This document shows, in pieces, positions 17,852-26,267 of a stretch of DNA of 64,000 nt. Each line of letters starts with the position of its first letter. Positions within the stretch are counted from its first letter, which is position 1. Position numbers and translations under genes: made by a program. This DNA is from Pelagicoccus sp. SDUM812002 (GTDB lineage Bacteria > Verrucomicrobiota > Verrucomicrobiia > Opitutales > Opitutaceae). The stretch covers positions 1 through 64,000 of the forward strand of contig NZ_JARXHX010000021.1 of assembly GCF_031127835.1 (NCBI RefSeq), given 5' to 3'. The notes under the pieces are model-generated. The model made no database searches. It had not been told where the DNA came from and saw only the letters and a list, made by a program, of their open reading frames with translations.

Positions 17852-17937
17852 CGTGGCTACGGCTTGACCAAATATGGGCCCGTTTCAGCTGACAGGAAGT
17901 AACGCAAAGAAAACAGCCCTTGTCGACTGTCTACTCG

Positions 17938-18483
17938 TCAGAGGGAATCGATAGCCGGGAGTCCGTCGATGCTCTTGATATTCTTTTCCTGTTGGTAGGC
18001 GGCGACCCCCTCTTCACCTTTTTTCGAAGCCCACTTATCCAGAATGTCGCGGTTGCCGAGATAGTCGTAGTAGGGCACGGAGTAGCCGCAGGAGTCTGCG
18101 ACTCTATTGACGTCGAGGTGGATGATCGCTCGTGTTCCCGGGTTATCCGGGAAGGATGCAGCGAGCTTTTTGTATTCGGCCGTACCTTTCAGGTGAACGG
18201 TACCTTTTCCGTGGAGACGGAATATTTGCGGAGGTCCCTCGAAGGCACAGAACATGAGGACCATGCGGCCGTTTTCGCGAAGGTGGGCGATCGTCTCGGC
18301 GCCACTACCAGTGTAGTCCTGGTACGCGACGGCCAGTGGGCCTAGAACGCGGAAACTGTCACCGCCTTTTGGAGACAAGTTTACGTGACCGTCGCCTGCC
18401 AGGGGAGCGGTTCCCACAAAGAACATTTTCTGCTTCTCGATCCAAGCGATATGCTTGGGTGACATTTCTGGGTGGATTTTCAT
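17938..18483 (-). CDS. Pyridoxamine 5'-phosphate oxidase-family flavoprotein
   Basis: A 181-residue split-barrel flavin-binding protein. The motifs are those of the PPOX-like group: KMFFVGTAPLAGDGHVNLSPKGGDSFRVLG near the N-terminus, then VAYQDYTGSGAETIAHLRENGRMVLMFCAFEGPPQIFRLHGKG. The C-terminal VPYYDYLGNRDILDKWASKKG is common in this subfamily. True PdxH activity is unlikely because the family is broad (FMN, F420 or heme binding), so the substrate is unknown. It stands alone on the reverse strand, with an unremarkable gap to the DUF2721 gene. Confidence 0.88.
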   Translation of the reverse strand: MKIHPEMSPKHIAWIEKQKMFFVGTAPLAGDGHVNLSPKGGDSFRVLGPLAVAYQDYTGSGAETIAHLRENGRMVLMFCAFEGPPQIFRLHGKGTVHLKGTAEYKKLAASFPDNPGTRAIIHLDVNRVADSCGYSVPYYDYLGNRDILDKWASKKGEEGVAAYQQEKNIKSIDGLPAIDSL

Positions 18484-18525
18484 AGTGAGGCTCGTGGTGA
18501 GTGGACAGTTGATGAGAGACCAGAC

Positions 18526-18900
18526 CTAAAGACGTTTTGATTCGAAGCTTCTCTTGCAATCTGCGCAGTCTAGCTCGTTCGATTTTGCGGGCAGTATGAA
18601 CCCTATGATAAGCCCGATTGCCGCAGCAGGTCCGATCTTTCTGTATTTGATATTTTGAGACCCGCAGTGTGGGCAGGTGACGATTCCTCTTTCGGAAGGT
18701 GTCAGCGACAAAATTTCCATCGCTCGCTCTTGGTCTTCTTCTCTCACTTGGAGGCGGATACCTCCGATCGCATTGGAGTAGAGCCAGTTCATGGAGACCA
18801 TGGTTTCGTCCGCGATGAATGCCTCGATTCCGCTTCCCTCAAGCCTCATCCTTGCGAGATAAGCTTCGTCGGGAGACTGGAATTTGACTAGGGTTACCAT
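18526..18900 (-). CDS. DUF2007-domain protein with zinc ribbon
   Basis: A 124-residue protein. Residues 1-70 resemble the DUF2007 'putative signal transducing' domain (FQSPDEAYLARMRLEGSGIEAFIADETMVSMN, then GGIRLQVREEDQERAMEIL). A C-terminal zinc-ribbon-like module has TCPHCGSQ and, after a short hydrophobic insert (IGPAAAIGLIIGFILP), LDCADCKRSF. The pairs of CxxC suggest one metal site split by a possible membrane-touching hairpin. Function is not known. It ends 42 nt before the PPOX gene start and may share its transcript. Confidence 0.8.
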   Translation of the reverse strand: MVTLVKFQSPDEAYLARMRLEGSGIEAFIADETMVSMNWLYSNAIGGIRLQVREEDQERAMEILSLTPSERGIVTCPHCGSQNIKYRKIGPAAAIGLIIGFILPAKSNELDCADCKRSFESKRL

Positions 18901-19011
18901 TAAGATAGCAGAGTCATGTGGGTCTCAAACGCGGAGCGAGGACTCTGTAGAAGTTTGCACGAACGACGGACTTGGTCTGCTGCGTTGAATTCGTGAGGAA
19001 GACGAGCTCGA

Positions 19012-20001
19012 CTAGCTCTTTTTTTCGATGGTGACTTCGCCTGCTCGAGCGAGGAAGCGCGTGCCGTCGTCTCTTTCGATTATGAGAGAGCCACTGGAGT
19101 CTATCCCCTTTGCAACCCCGGATATTCGGCTTTCCCCTTGGATGAGGGTTATAGTTTTGCCTGCGAGCGTATCGTATCGAGGCCAGCGTTCCTTTAAGGC
19201 GGCTCGGTGGCTGCCGTCGGAGAGTTGTTTGTAGGCGATCGCGATTCGTCCAGTTATTGCGGATACGAGCTTGTTTATATCGAAGCTTTGACCCGAACTT
19301 TGGCGAAGGGAGGTGGCAAGCGCCTTGAGTCCCTCTGGCCAGTCCGAGCCATCGCTATTGACATTGAGCCCGAGGCCTAAAACGGCGCTGAGTACTTGGT
19401 CCGCCTCCATGCGGGCTTCAGTCAGGATTCCGGCAACTTTCTTGCCTTCTATGTGTAGGTCATTTGGCCACTTTACCTGGCAGTTGACGCGACAAATGGA
19501 GTTGATGCATTCGCAAATGTTGATGCCCATCCACAGCGTGAAGAGTGACATTTGGGAGGGAGAAATCTGTGGCCGGAACCCGAAGCTGGCATAGAGGTTC
19601 CCGTTTTGTGGGCTGTGCCAAACGCGTCCGAGGCGTCCGCGTCCAATTGATTGTAGTCTGGAAATTACTACGAAGGGCGCTTCTTGGCCGTTTGCGATGA
19701 GCCGTTCCGCTTCCGAGTTGGTACTGTCCACCTCATCTAGCACGATGGCTTGGAACTTGTCTGCAGCGTGTTGAAGTCGAGCTTGGATCAAGGCCTGGTT
19801 TAGCTGCTCCGGTACCTTGGTGAGTCGGTAGCCCTTGCTACGCACTGCTTCGAAGTCGAAGCCTTGGGCCTTGAGCTTCTCCATGTATGACCAGACGGAT
19901 ACGCGAGAAACGCCGATTTGCTCGGCAAGCTCGCTGCCGGAGACAAAATCGCCGTCTGCTACGAGGAATTCGCGAATGATGAGAACGTTGGTGTCTGACA
20001 T
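19012..20001 (-). CDS. birA: BirA, bifunctional biotin-protein ligase/biotin repressor
   Basis: A 329-residue biotin-[acetyl-CoA-carboxylase] ligase with an N-terminal winged-helix domain (residues 1-60, SGSELAEQIGVSRVSVWSYMEKLKAQGF). The catalytic core has the biotinyl-AMP loop GRGRLGRVW (120-128), KWPNDL (177-182) and KVAGILTEA (188-196), and a C-terminal SH3-like domain. It activates biotin with ATP and attaches it to carboxylase carrier proteins; the HTH suggests it also represses biotin genes, none of which are in this window. It lies 30 nt after nadC on the same strand, probably in one operon. Confidence 0.95.
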   Translation of the reverse strand: MSDTNVLIIREFLVADGDFVSGSELAEQIGVSRVSVWSYMEKLKAQGFDFEAVRSKGYRLTKVPEQLNQALIQARLQHAADKFQAIVLDEVDSTNSEAERLIANGQEAPFVVISRLQSIGRGRLGRVWHSPQNGNLYASFGFRPQISPSQMSLFTLWMGINICECINSICRVNCQVKWPNDLHIEGKKVAGILTEARMEADQVLSAVLGLGLNVNSDGSDWPEGLKALATSLRQSSGQSFDINKLVSAITGRIAIAYKQLSDGSHRAALKERWPRYDTLAGKTITLIQGESRISGVAKGIDSSGSLIIERDDGTRFLARAGEVTIEKKS

Positions 20002-20031
20002 GGAAGGTGAGGAAATGGGGAAAGCTGTCTC

Positions 20032-20943
20032 TTAAGAATCGAGGCCAATGTCGATCCAAGTAGATTGGTGCACGGTGGCTCCGGTGGAAATAAAGTCGAG
20101 CCCGAGTGACGCGAGCTGAGGTATAGACTCGATCGTGATTCCACCGCTGGCTTCTGTCACCGCTTTGCTGCCGATCAGATGGACTGCTTGCTTGAGCTGC
20201 TCGGACGTGAAGTTGTCGAGTAGAATGATGTCCACCTGCGCTGCCAGCGCGTGCTCGATTTGCTCCAAGGTGTCGACTTCCATCTCTACGAGGATTTCCG
20301 GATTGCGTCTCCGCGATTCGGATACGGCTTCGATGGCGGACTGCCTGGGGTCGGAGCCGAAGGCGGCGAGGTGGTTGTCCTTAAGCATGACGCGATCGTA
20401 GAGGCCGATCCGGTGGTTCCAGCCGCCTCCGCATGCCACTGCGTACTTTTCCAGGACTCGATAGCCAGGAGTGGTTTTCCGGGTATCGAGCAGGCGGGTG
20501 GTGGAGTGGCCGAGAGCATCCACGTATTGGCGAGTGAGGGTGGCGACTCCCGAGAGCTTTTGCAGAAAATTGAGTAGGGGGCGTTCTGCGCTGAGCAAGC
20601 TTTGTACTGGTCCGGTCAGGGTGCCGATGGCGTCGCCTTTGGCGATCGTATCGCCGTCGCTAGAGAATGCCTCGAAAGCGAGCTCGCTGTGGTAGGCGGA
20701 GAGCACGAGGGGAGCGAGCTCGGCTCCGCACAGGGTCAGTGCGGTGCGGGCCCGCAGGGTGGTCTTTGCCGACTGCTTGGCGTCGAGCAACGCGGAGGAG
20801 TGGTCTCCCGGTGTTTCAGTGCCGCCGCGGAGGCCGCCAGCGGTGAGATCCTCGGACTTCGCGAGCTGTATGAGGGCGTTGAGCGGAGCGAGGTCAAGGT
20901 CGGCCCAAGTGAGGCGTTGGCAGCAACGGTCGGCTTTTTTCAT
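20032..20943 (-). CDS. nadC: NadC, quinolinate phosphoribosyltransferase
   Basis: A 303-residue nicotinate-nucleotide diphosphorylase (carboxylating). It converts quinolinate plus PRPP to nicotinate mononucleotide in de novo NAD synthesis. Key segments are NFLQKLSGVATLTRQYVD, LLDTRKTTPGYRVLEKYAVACGGGWNHRIGLYD and MLKDNHL, followed by VEMEVDTLEQIEHAL, ILLDNF and EASGGITI. The start at 20943 (MKKADRCCQRL) gives a full-length N-terminus. It is the first gene of a pair with birA. NAD precursors also feed the LarB reaction, but no direct link is shown. Confidence 0.95.
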   Translation of the reverse strand: MKKADRCCQRLTWADLDLAPLNALIQLAKSEDLTAGGLRGGTETPGDHSSALLDAKQSAKTTLRARTALTLCGAELAPLVLSAYHSELAFEAFSSDGDTIAKGDAIGTLTGPVQSLLSAERPLLNFLQKLSGVATLTRQYVDALGHSTTRLLDTRKTTPGYRVLEKYAVACGGGWNHRIGLYDRVMLKDNHLAAFGSDPRQSAIEAVSESRRRNPEILVEMEVDTLEQIEHALAAQVDIILLDNFTSEQLKQAVHLIGSKAVTEASGGITIESIPQLASLGLDFISTGATVHQSTWIDIGLDS

Positions 20944-20973
20944 CGGTTGGCGGAATAGTGGGGTTGATTGCGA

Positions 20974-21000
20974 AAGAGTGAAGGGCGAAAAAGCGAAAAG
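20974..21000. repeat. GA-rich element, copy 1
   Basis: Contains AAGAGTGAAGGGCGAAAA, which matches 60394-60411 in 17 of 18 positions. It lies about 30 nt upstream of the nadC start on the reverse strand (where it reads as a CT-rich tract). Confidence 0.5.
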
Positions 21001-21063
21001 TAATCGAGGCAGGCGGATCGATTGACGCTTGAGCGGGACGAACGGCTTTGTTTGGATTTTGCC

Positions 21064-21366
21064 ATGAATTTGCAGGAGTTTACCGAGTCAGTGGAATCAG
21101 ATGCTGCTCCAGAAGGAATGGACGGTGCTTTGTCGGCGCTTTGGTGGGATGCGAAGGGCGATTGGAACCAAGCCCACGAGCACGCTCAGGATGCGGGAAA
21201 CCGAGAAGGGGACTGGGTGCACGCCTACCTGCATCGCAAGGAGGGAGATGAGGGAAACGCGGGCTATTGGTACTCGCGTGCGAGCCAGCCATTTTTTGAA
21301 GGTTCGCTAGCGGATGAATGGAGGCATATCGCCGGTACTTTGTTGGGCGAGGGCTTCGCGACTTAG
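21064..21366 (+). CDS. Conserved hypothetical protein
   Basis: A 100-residue protein starting MNLQEFTESVESDAAPEGMDGALSALWWDAKGDWNQAHEHAQDAGNREG cannot be assigned a function. Its notable segments are ALWWDAKGDWNQAHEHAQ, DWVHAYLHRKEGDEGNAGYWYSRA and the C-terminal EWRHIAGTLL, a pattern I recall in a family of uncharacterised small bacterial proteins. It is helical and rich in Trp, His and Asp, without signal peptide or membrane segment. The ATG at 21064 is preferred over an upstream in-frame TTG-type start because of the conserved core. Confidence 0.75.
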   Translation: MNLQEFTESVESDAAPEGMDGALSALWWDAKGDWNQAHEHAQDAGNREGDWVHAYLHRKEGDEGNAGYWYSRASQPFFEGSLADEWRHIAGTLLGEGFAT

Positions 21367-21460
21367 TTCCGCCAGTCAGATAGGGCGTTAATCCGTTGGC
21401 GAAATTCTCTCTTACGGCTTTTTGGATCGTGATTAAGCGGTAGATCGGTTTTTCACAGTT

Positions 21461-21829
21461 ATGACTGAGGAGAATCCTACCCCTCCACGACTGTTTGCTG
21501 CGGAAACTCTTAGGTGGCGCTTGATGAACGACGAGGATTTGATGAAAGACGTTATGGACGCGTGTTTGATCGACCTCTCTAGCAACTTTGACCGCTTCGC
21601 CAAGCAGCTCACGGAGGGGCAAATCGAAGAAGCTAGCAAAACTGCGCACGCTATCAAAGGTTCGGCCCAGACTTCTGACCTAAAGGCCTTGGCTTTGCTT
21701 GCCGCTGAAATCGAGACTGCTTTGTTGAGTGGTGATACGGCTGTTGCCCAAGGTCGTTTGGGAGCTCTTTCGAAACTGGTAGAAGACTCAATACGAGCGG
21801 TTAAGGAGTATTTTTCGAAGCGCCCGTAG
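21461..21829 (+). CDS. Hpt phosphotransfer protein 1
   Basis: A 122-residue single-domain histidine phosphotransfer protein. The motif TAHAIKGSAQTSDLKAL places the phospho-accepting His at residue 63, followed by a helix pair (LALLAAEIETALLSGD and VAQGRLGALSKLVEDS). It is closely related to the second Hpt at 24714-25076; both have RLM-D-EL/DL before the helix and H63. Such proteins carry phosphate between receivers of hybrid kinases and response regulators. It opens a forward-strand signalling cluster. Confidence 0.88.
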   Translation: MTEENPTPPRLFAAETLRWRLMNDEDLMKDVMDACLIDLSSNFDRFAKQLTEGQIEEASKTAHAIKGSAQTSDLKALALLAAEIETALLSGDTAVAQGRLGALSKLVEDSIRAVKEYFSKRP

Positions 21830-22168
21830 TCGGAAAGGGGTGGAGGTGTGACCTTGGATGCTCTCCCATTGCCGTCAATCATCGCCCGTGACGTTCGAGC
21901 GCGCGAGGTACATCTGGCAATTCTGTCAAAAATTAGCTAGCGCGTACCCCCGTTTCACAGGATTTTTATCAGGTGCGAATTTGCAGCCTCTTACCCCTAT
22001 AAAAGGTCTGCTAATTAGCCTCATTGGGCTGGTTAATAGCCCTCTTATGCTACGTAAGGAGAAGTGAGCGCCGATCCCTAGTGTAGTCGGGCGGACCCGG
22101 GCAGCCAGCCCTTGGTCGCGCATATCAACACCCCTCCACAAAAGAATATCTAAAAAACGAACCTTCGT
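21830..22168 (+). other. Intergenic region before the receiver-pseudokinase gene
   Basis: About 340 nt without a credible ORF. It contains AT-rich patches near 21950-22020 and a run TACGTAAGGAGAAGTGAG around 22050 that resembles a ribosome binding site but leads into no long frame. A promoter for the downstream genes probably lies here. I see no tRNA or recognised riboswitch. Confidence 0.3.
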
Positions 22169-23308
22169 ATGAATACCACTCGCGGATCTATCCTTGAAGA
22201 AAAAGTCTTCGCTCCGGTCAAAGTTCTGATTGTTGACGACAGTGTACACGATTATCGCTCCCTGTCCGTTATGATAGGAAACAACTCAGACAATTCCTAT
22301 GAGTTCGACTGGGCACGCAATTCGGAGGAAGCGGAGTTGAAGCTTGATGGGTCTAGCTACGAGATTGTGGCTGTAGATTACAATCTGGGATTAGAGGAGG
22401 GATCGGAGGTGATCGAGCAACTTTCTGGTCAGTATCCAGGCTCTGCGTACATAATGGTGACTGGCAACCAAGATCCGGATGTCTACAAACGCGGGATCCG
22501 AGCGGGCGCGGTCAATTTCGTGCAGAAAAACAAGGATTGCGGAATTATATTCGATCGTATGGCGCAGTACGCGATCGAGAGGAAGCGAGCAGAGAATTCA
22601 CTCAAGATCGCGAACGCATCTAAGGACAAGTTGATGTCGCTGCTCGAAACGGATTTGGCGACTCCCTTGTTCGCGTTGAATCAGCTTCTATCTACGACAA
22701 TCAAGGAAGCTGAGAACATGCCTAAAGAAATGTTGATTGAATTTCTGGATACGGCCTACCAAACCTCTTGCGAGTCCTTGGTGGCGACTCGTGAATTGCT
22801 CGATTGGGGACGAAGCGTCCGCGGCGCCATGCGCCTCAATCTATCTATGGTCGATGTAGCAGGCTGCTTTCACCGAGCGGTACGCCTGCTCACCGCACTC
22901 GCTGACGAGCGCGGTATTTACATCGCCCAAAGCGGCATTGTCGATGTTCGGGCATATTGCGACGAGCGGATGGTCTCGACAATTCTGCGTAACCTCATCG
23001 CCGCCTCGCTTTGCTATTCCGCGAGCGACAAGATTGTCAATGTAGAGTCCAAAGTCGAATCGGGTCTTCTCTCGATTTCGATTTCCTGCGAAGGTCGCGG
23101 AATAGAAGCGAGTGACTATGCCTCTCTTTGCGACGTTTCGAGACAAGCCGCCGAGGCCCAGAATGCAGCGGACCGCCAAGCGATTTGTTCGATTCAAGTT
23201 GCGAGCCATATGCTCGACTCGATGGGGTGTTCCCTTGATATACGAAACGATTTAAATAGCGGCGTCAGCTTCGCATTCGCGTTGCCGCTCGATTTGCCAA
23301 CCGTGTGA
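22169..23308 (+). CDS. Receiver domain fused to a degenerate histidine kinase (pseudokinase)
   Basis: A 379-residue cytosolic protein. The N-terminal receiver is intact: LIVDDS, phosphoacceptor D70 (VDYNLGL), T98 (MVTGN) and K120 (VQKNKD). A coiled linker precedes a HisKA-like segment LLETDLATPLFALNQ in which Thr161 stands where the phosphoacceptor His should be. The ATPase-like domain lacks the catalytic Asn (NLIAASLCYS, Ala279), the G1 Asp (SCEGRGI, Cys307) and the glycine-rich G2 loop. It therefore cannot be a kinase in the usual sense. The likely role is a phosphorylation-controlled scaffold or inhibitor of the adjacent kinase; that is inference. Confidence 0.85.
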   Translation: MNTTRGSILEEKVFAPVKVLIVDDSVHDYRSLSVMIGNNSDNSYEFDWARNSEEAELKLDGSSYEIVAVDYNLGLEEGSEVIEQLSGQYPGSAYIMVTGNQDPDVYKRGIRAGAVNFVQKNKDCGIIFDRMAQYAIERKRAENSLKIANASKDKLMSLLETDLATPLFALNQLLSTTIKEAENMPKEMLIEFLDTAYQTSCESLVATRELLDWGRSVRGAMRLNLSMVDVAGCFHRAVRLLTALADERGIYIAQSGIVDVRAYCDERMVSTILRNLIAASLCYSASDKIVNVESKVESGLLSISISCEGRGIEASDYASLCDVSRQAAEAQNAADRQAICSIQVASHMLDSMGCSLDIRNDLNSGVSFAFALPLDLPTV

Positions 23309-23417
23309 CAAACCTGTTTCAGTGAGCGGAAGCGTCATCCTCGAAATTACGAAAAGAACTCAAAACTTGAGGTCCCATTTGAGAGCTTTTGTTCGCGGGG
23401 TCTCCCTTTACGAAGAG

Positions 23418-24551
23418 ATGGAATATCCTAAGACAGTTCGAATATTGCTCGTAGAAGACAGCCGTGACCATGCTGTGTTCTTCCAGGCTGCGCTCGGCAA
23501 AGCCTTCGAGCACGCGCATGAGGTCAAGGTGGTTTCATCCTTGTCGGCCTGCTTCGACGAGCTACCGCTCGCACGCTATGACCTGGTCGTTCTCGATCTT
23601 GGATTGCCCGAGAGCCAAGGGCTGGATACCGTTGAAACGTTTTTCCGTGTTTTGGGTCCGTCGAATCCTGTTATCGTCCTGACCGCTAACTCTAATGAAG
23701 GGCTGGGCGAGCAATCCTTGAGAATGGGGGCTATCGACTTTTTGACCAAGGGAGAGTTCGGGGCGGATCAATTGGCTCGCGCCGTGCGCTACGGCTTGGA
23801 GCGTTGGAGACAACGTATGGAGCTCGAGGAAGCGCAGAGAAACCTCAAGAGCTTTGCTCACGTTGCGGCGCACGACTTGAAGTCGCCGATCAAGTCTATA
23901 GGACTATACGCGACGTTGCTCAAACAGAAGGCGCGAGCTCGACAGGTGGAGGAAGAGGAGCTCGAATTCTTGGCTTACATCGAGTCTTTCACGGACCAAG
24001 CGGAAAAGTTGGTCGATAGCCTTCTTCACTTCAGCGTACTCGGCGATAAATCTTTGACCCTCGGTACGGTAGACGTTTCCGGTCTCGCTCGGCAGGCAGT
24101 CTCTAATTTGAGCGCACTCGTGCACGAGCGAAATGCGACCGTTCACATAGGTCAGCTTCACGAAGTGCAAGCGGACGAAGGCCTCCTCATCCACGTGCTG
24201 CAAAACTTGATAGCGAACGCGATAAAGTATCATGGCGAGCGGGCGCCGGTCATCAGGATTTCAGCAGTTGAGTCCGCCGAGTGTACTGAGATCTCGGTAG
24301 AGGACAACGGACGAGGGATCGACCCTAAGTACTTCGAACGGATCTTCGAGCCATTCAAGCGATTGGTTGGGCAAGGCCAGTCGGAGGGTGTCGGACTGGG
24401 ACTAGCTATTTGCCAACGAGTGGTATCTTCCCATGGAGGCAGGATTTGGGTCGAATCTGAACTAGAGGCTGGATCTACGTTCAAGTTTACGCTCCCTCGG
24501 ATGGATTCGGCGGCTGTCTCCGCGCGTCTGATCCAAGAAGCGATGGTTTAG
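23418..24551 (+). CDS. Receiver-histidine kinase (REC-HisKA-HATPase)
   Basis: A 377-residue soluble kinase from ATG 23418 (MEYPKTVRILLVEDS). An intact receiver has D60 (VVLDLGLPES), TAN and a Lys (LTKGE). HisKA of the HDLKSP type follows with H152 (VAAHDLKSPIKSIG), then an ATPase domain with NLIANAIKYH, EDNGRGI and GVGLGLAICQ. This set is complete, unlike the preceding paralogous pseudokinase. The type resembles phytochrome-like kinases that receive phosphate or signal via an N-terminal receiver. A longer frame from 23322 adds residues unlike a receiver start. It lies between Hpt and pseudokinase genes, so it is likely the active kinase of the cluster. Confidence 0.92.
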   Translation: MEYPKTVRILLVEDSRDHAVFFQAALGKAFEHAHEVKVVSSLSACFDELPLARYDLVVLDLGLPESQGLDTVETFFRVLGPSNPVIVLTANSNEGLGEQSLRMGAIDFLTKGEFGADQLARAVRYGLERWRQRMELEEAQRNLKSFAHVAAHDLKSPIKSIGLYATLLKQKARARQVEEEELEFLAYIESFTDQAEKLVDSLLHFSVLGDKSLTLGTVDVSGLARQAVSNLSALVHERNATVHIGQLHEVQADEGLLIHVLQNLIANAIKYHGERAPVIRISAVESAECTEISVEDNGRGIDPKYFERIFEPFKRLVGQGQSEGVGLGLAICQRVVSSHGGRIWVESELEAGSTFKFTLPRMDSAAVSARLIQEAMV

Positions 24552-24713
24552 CTTTGCAGGATTCTCAGTACTCGAATCCTCAACGAATGAGGCGATTCAG
24601 CCAAATCGGTTTAGGCAAAATGTAAGAATGTTTGCCTTTGCCTCAAATATGCAGCCTTCGCGTCGATGAGAGGGGCAAGCCCAGCATTCAAATCAATTTA
24701 TCAAGTTCGTCTT

Positions 24714-25076
24714 ATGTCAGACCAATCGAGCGACTCTATCACCCTTTTCGACTCGAAGAATCTCGAGTCACGGCTCATGGGAGACGGAGAGCTCGTCTCC
24801 CAAGTTCTCGAAGCCTGTGTGCCGGATATTAACGCAAACTTCCGGGATTTCGCGTTAGCGATAGAAGCGGGAGAAATCGGATTGGCGACCCTGCGTATCC
24901 ACGCCATGAAAGGAGCTTCTCAGAATGCGGACCTTTCAGCTGTATCAAACCTGACCTTTCGCATCGAAAAGTCCCTGAGGGGAGGCGACTCAAAATTCGC
25001 TCTCGATAGCGTCGATCTCCTTGCGAATATGGTTAGCCAGACCATTGGAGAGATTCGAAGCTACCTCGACAATTAG
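24714..25076 (+). CDS. Hpt phosphotransfer protein 2
   Basis: A 120-residue Hpt protein starting at ATG 24714 (MSDQSSDSITLF). The phosphotransfer motif RIHAMKGASQNADL has His63, the same residue number as in Hpt 1. The surrounding helices (LESRLMGDGELVSQVLEACVPDINANF) align with that paralogue (RLMNDEDLMKDVMDACLIDLSSNF). It closes the Hpt-pseudokinase-kinase-Hpt cluster. Two near-identical phosphotransfer proteins in one locus may carry phosphate to different receivers. Confidence 0.88.
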   Translation: MSDQSSDSITLFDSKNLESRLMGDGELVSQVLEACVPDINANFRDFALAIEAGEIGLATLRIHAMKGASQNADLSAVSNLTFRIEKSLRGGDSKFALDSVDLLANMVSQTIGEIRSYLDN

Positions 25077-25147
25077 TATGACGGCGAGCCCTCCGTAATG
25101 GAGTTGATAAGGTCCGCTCGACCGCTAGGCTGCAAGTCTTCCAACTC

Positions 25148-26224
25148 ATGCCTAGATTCAGACTTATCACTGCCCTCGCCCTCAGCCTCAGCTTTTTGCT
25201 TCTCAGCGGTTGTGACTCGACTTCGTCGGCTGAACGAAAGGCGGAGCGAGCCCGCCAAGAGGCCGAGCAAGCACGTATGCGAGCAGCGTTCCTAGGGCGG
25301 GTTCACGATGCCGAGTCGTCGGTTTGGCAGATACTGCATCCACTCATCGAGAAAGCGGCCAACTACCGCTCGGAGGAAACGCATGGATACATCGGGGCCG
25401 CTTTCGTGACGGAGGCTTTTTATAGCGAGGCGCTCATAGAGGAGGCGCGTGCGGAAGGCTTTGGACCATGGGTTACCGTGCTCACCGTATTTCCCGACTC
25501 GCCCGCCGAAAGCGCAGGCTTGAGGGCGGGAGATCGTTTGCTCTCGTTAAATGGAGACAAGGTTCCGCAAGGGGCTCGCTCCGCGATCTTTGCGGCGAGG
25601 CAAGTCAAGCGTCGTTTAGAGCCAGGTGGTCCCAACCAATTGGAGGTGCAGCGGGGTGATGAAGTCATCCAACTGGAAGTGACTCCCGTTGAAGGCGCCT
25701 ACTATGGCGTGATAGTGGTAGCCTCGAACGCAGTGGACCTTGAGGTAGACGGGGACGTGATCTGGATAGGCTTGTCTCTGGTAGAAGGAATCAAGCGAGA
25801 CGAGGATCTCGCTTATCTTTGCGCCTACGCTCTCGCCAAGAACGTGATGCGCCACTCCAAGCAAAAGGGGAAAAATGCGATGCTAGGCCAGCTGCTTGAT
25901 GTAGCCGCTGCGGCGAGCGGAGTGAACACAGGCGGTATCTTCGGTGGCATGGGTGGCAACGCTTATTCGCACGCCTTCGAGGTCGAGGCGGACTTGATCG
26001 CTCTCTATTTGCTAGCTTCAGCCGATTACGAAATTCAAGGGTATCCAGAGTTCTGGGACAAAGTACTGCGAAGCAGGAGCCGCAAAGGCGAACTGACCGC
26101 GAAGGAGTTCGAGCGAGTGGAAACGGCCGGGAAAGTGATCGCCGCGATCGAAGCTAAACGGGAAGCTGGCGAAGCCATCTATCCAGAAGCCTACCTGCAA
26201 GGCGACGTGAGCGAGATCGAGTAG
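25148..26224 (+). CDS. PDZ lipoprotein with degenerate M48-like peptidase domain
   Basis: A 358-residue predicted lipoprotein: signal and lipobox LLLSGC (Cys22). A charged helix rich in Ala, Arg and Glu (about 28-50) follows. A PDZ domain covers about 90-185 (VTVLTVFPDSPAESAGLRAGDRLLSLNGD). The last half looks like an M48 (Oma1/BepA-like) peptidase, but where HExxH should stand the sequence reads YALAK (227-231), while the later EVEAD (278-282) is kept. Catalysis is unlikely, so a chaperone or substrate-adaptor role is more plausible (inference). It follows the signalling cluster on the same strand, 71 nt after Hpt 2. Confidence 0.8.
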   Translation: MPRFRLITALALSLSFLLLSGCDSTSSAERKAERARQEAEQARMRAAFLGRVHDAESSVWQILHPLIEKAANYRSEETHGYIGAAFVTEAFYSEALIEEARAEGFGPWVTVLTVFPDSPAESAGLRAGDRLLSLNGDKVPQGARSAIFAARQVKRRLEPGGPNQLEVQRGDEVIQLEVTPVEGAYYGVIVVASNAVDLEVDGDVIWIGLSLVEGIKRDEDLAYLCAYALAKNVMRHSKQKGKNAMLGQLLDVAAAASGVNTGGIFGGMGGNAYSHAFEVEADLIALYLLASADYEIQGYPEFWDKVLRSRSRKGELTAKEFERVETAGKVIAAIEAKREAGEAIYPEAYLQGDVSEIE

Positions 26225-26267
26225 TCAGGCGTCGCGCGAACTCGCGGGCACTAGTGGAGACCTGTCG

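Noticed and set aside
24613-24637. AGGCAAA/TTTGCCT hairpin between the kinase and Hpt 2
   Set aside because: A perfect 7-bp stem but no T-run and a CT-rich follow-up; not a convincing terminator.
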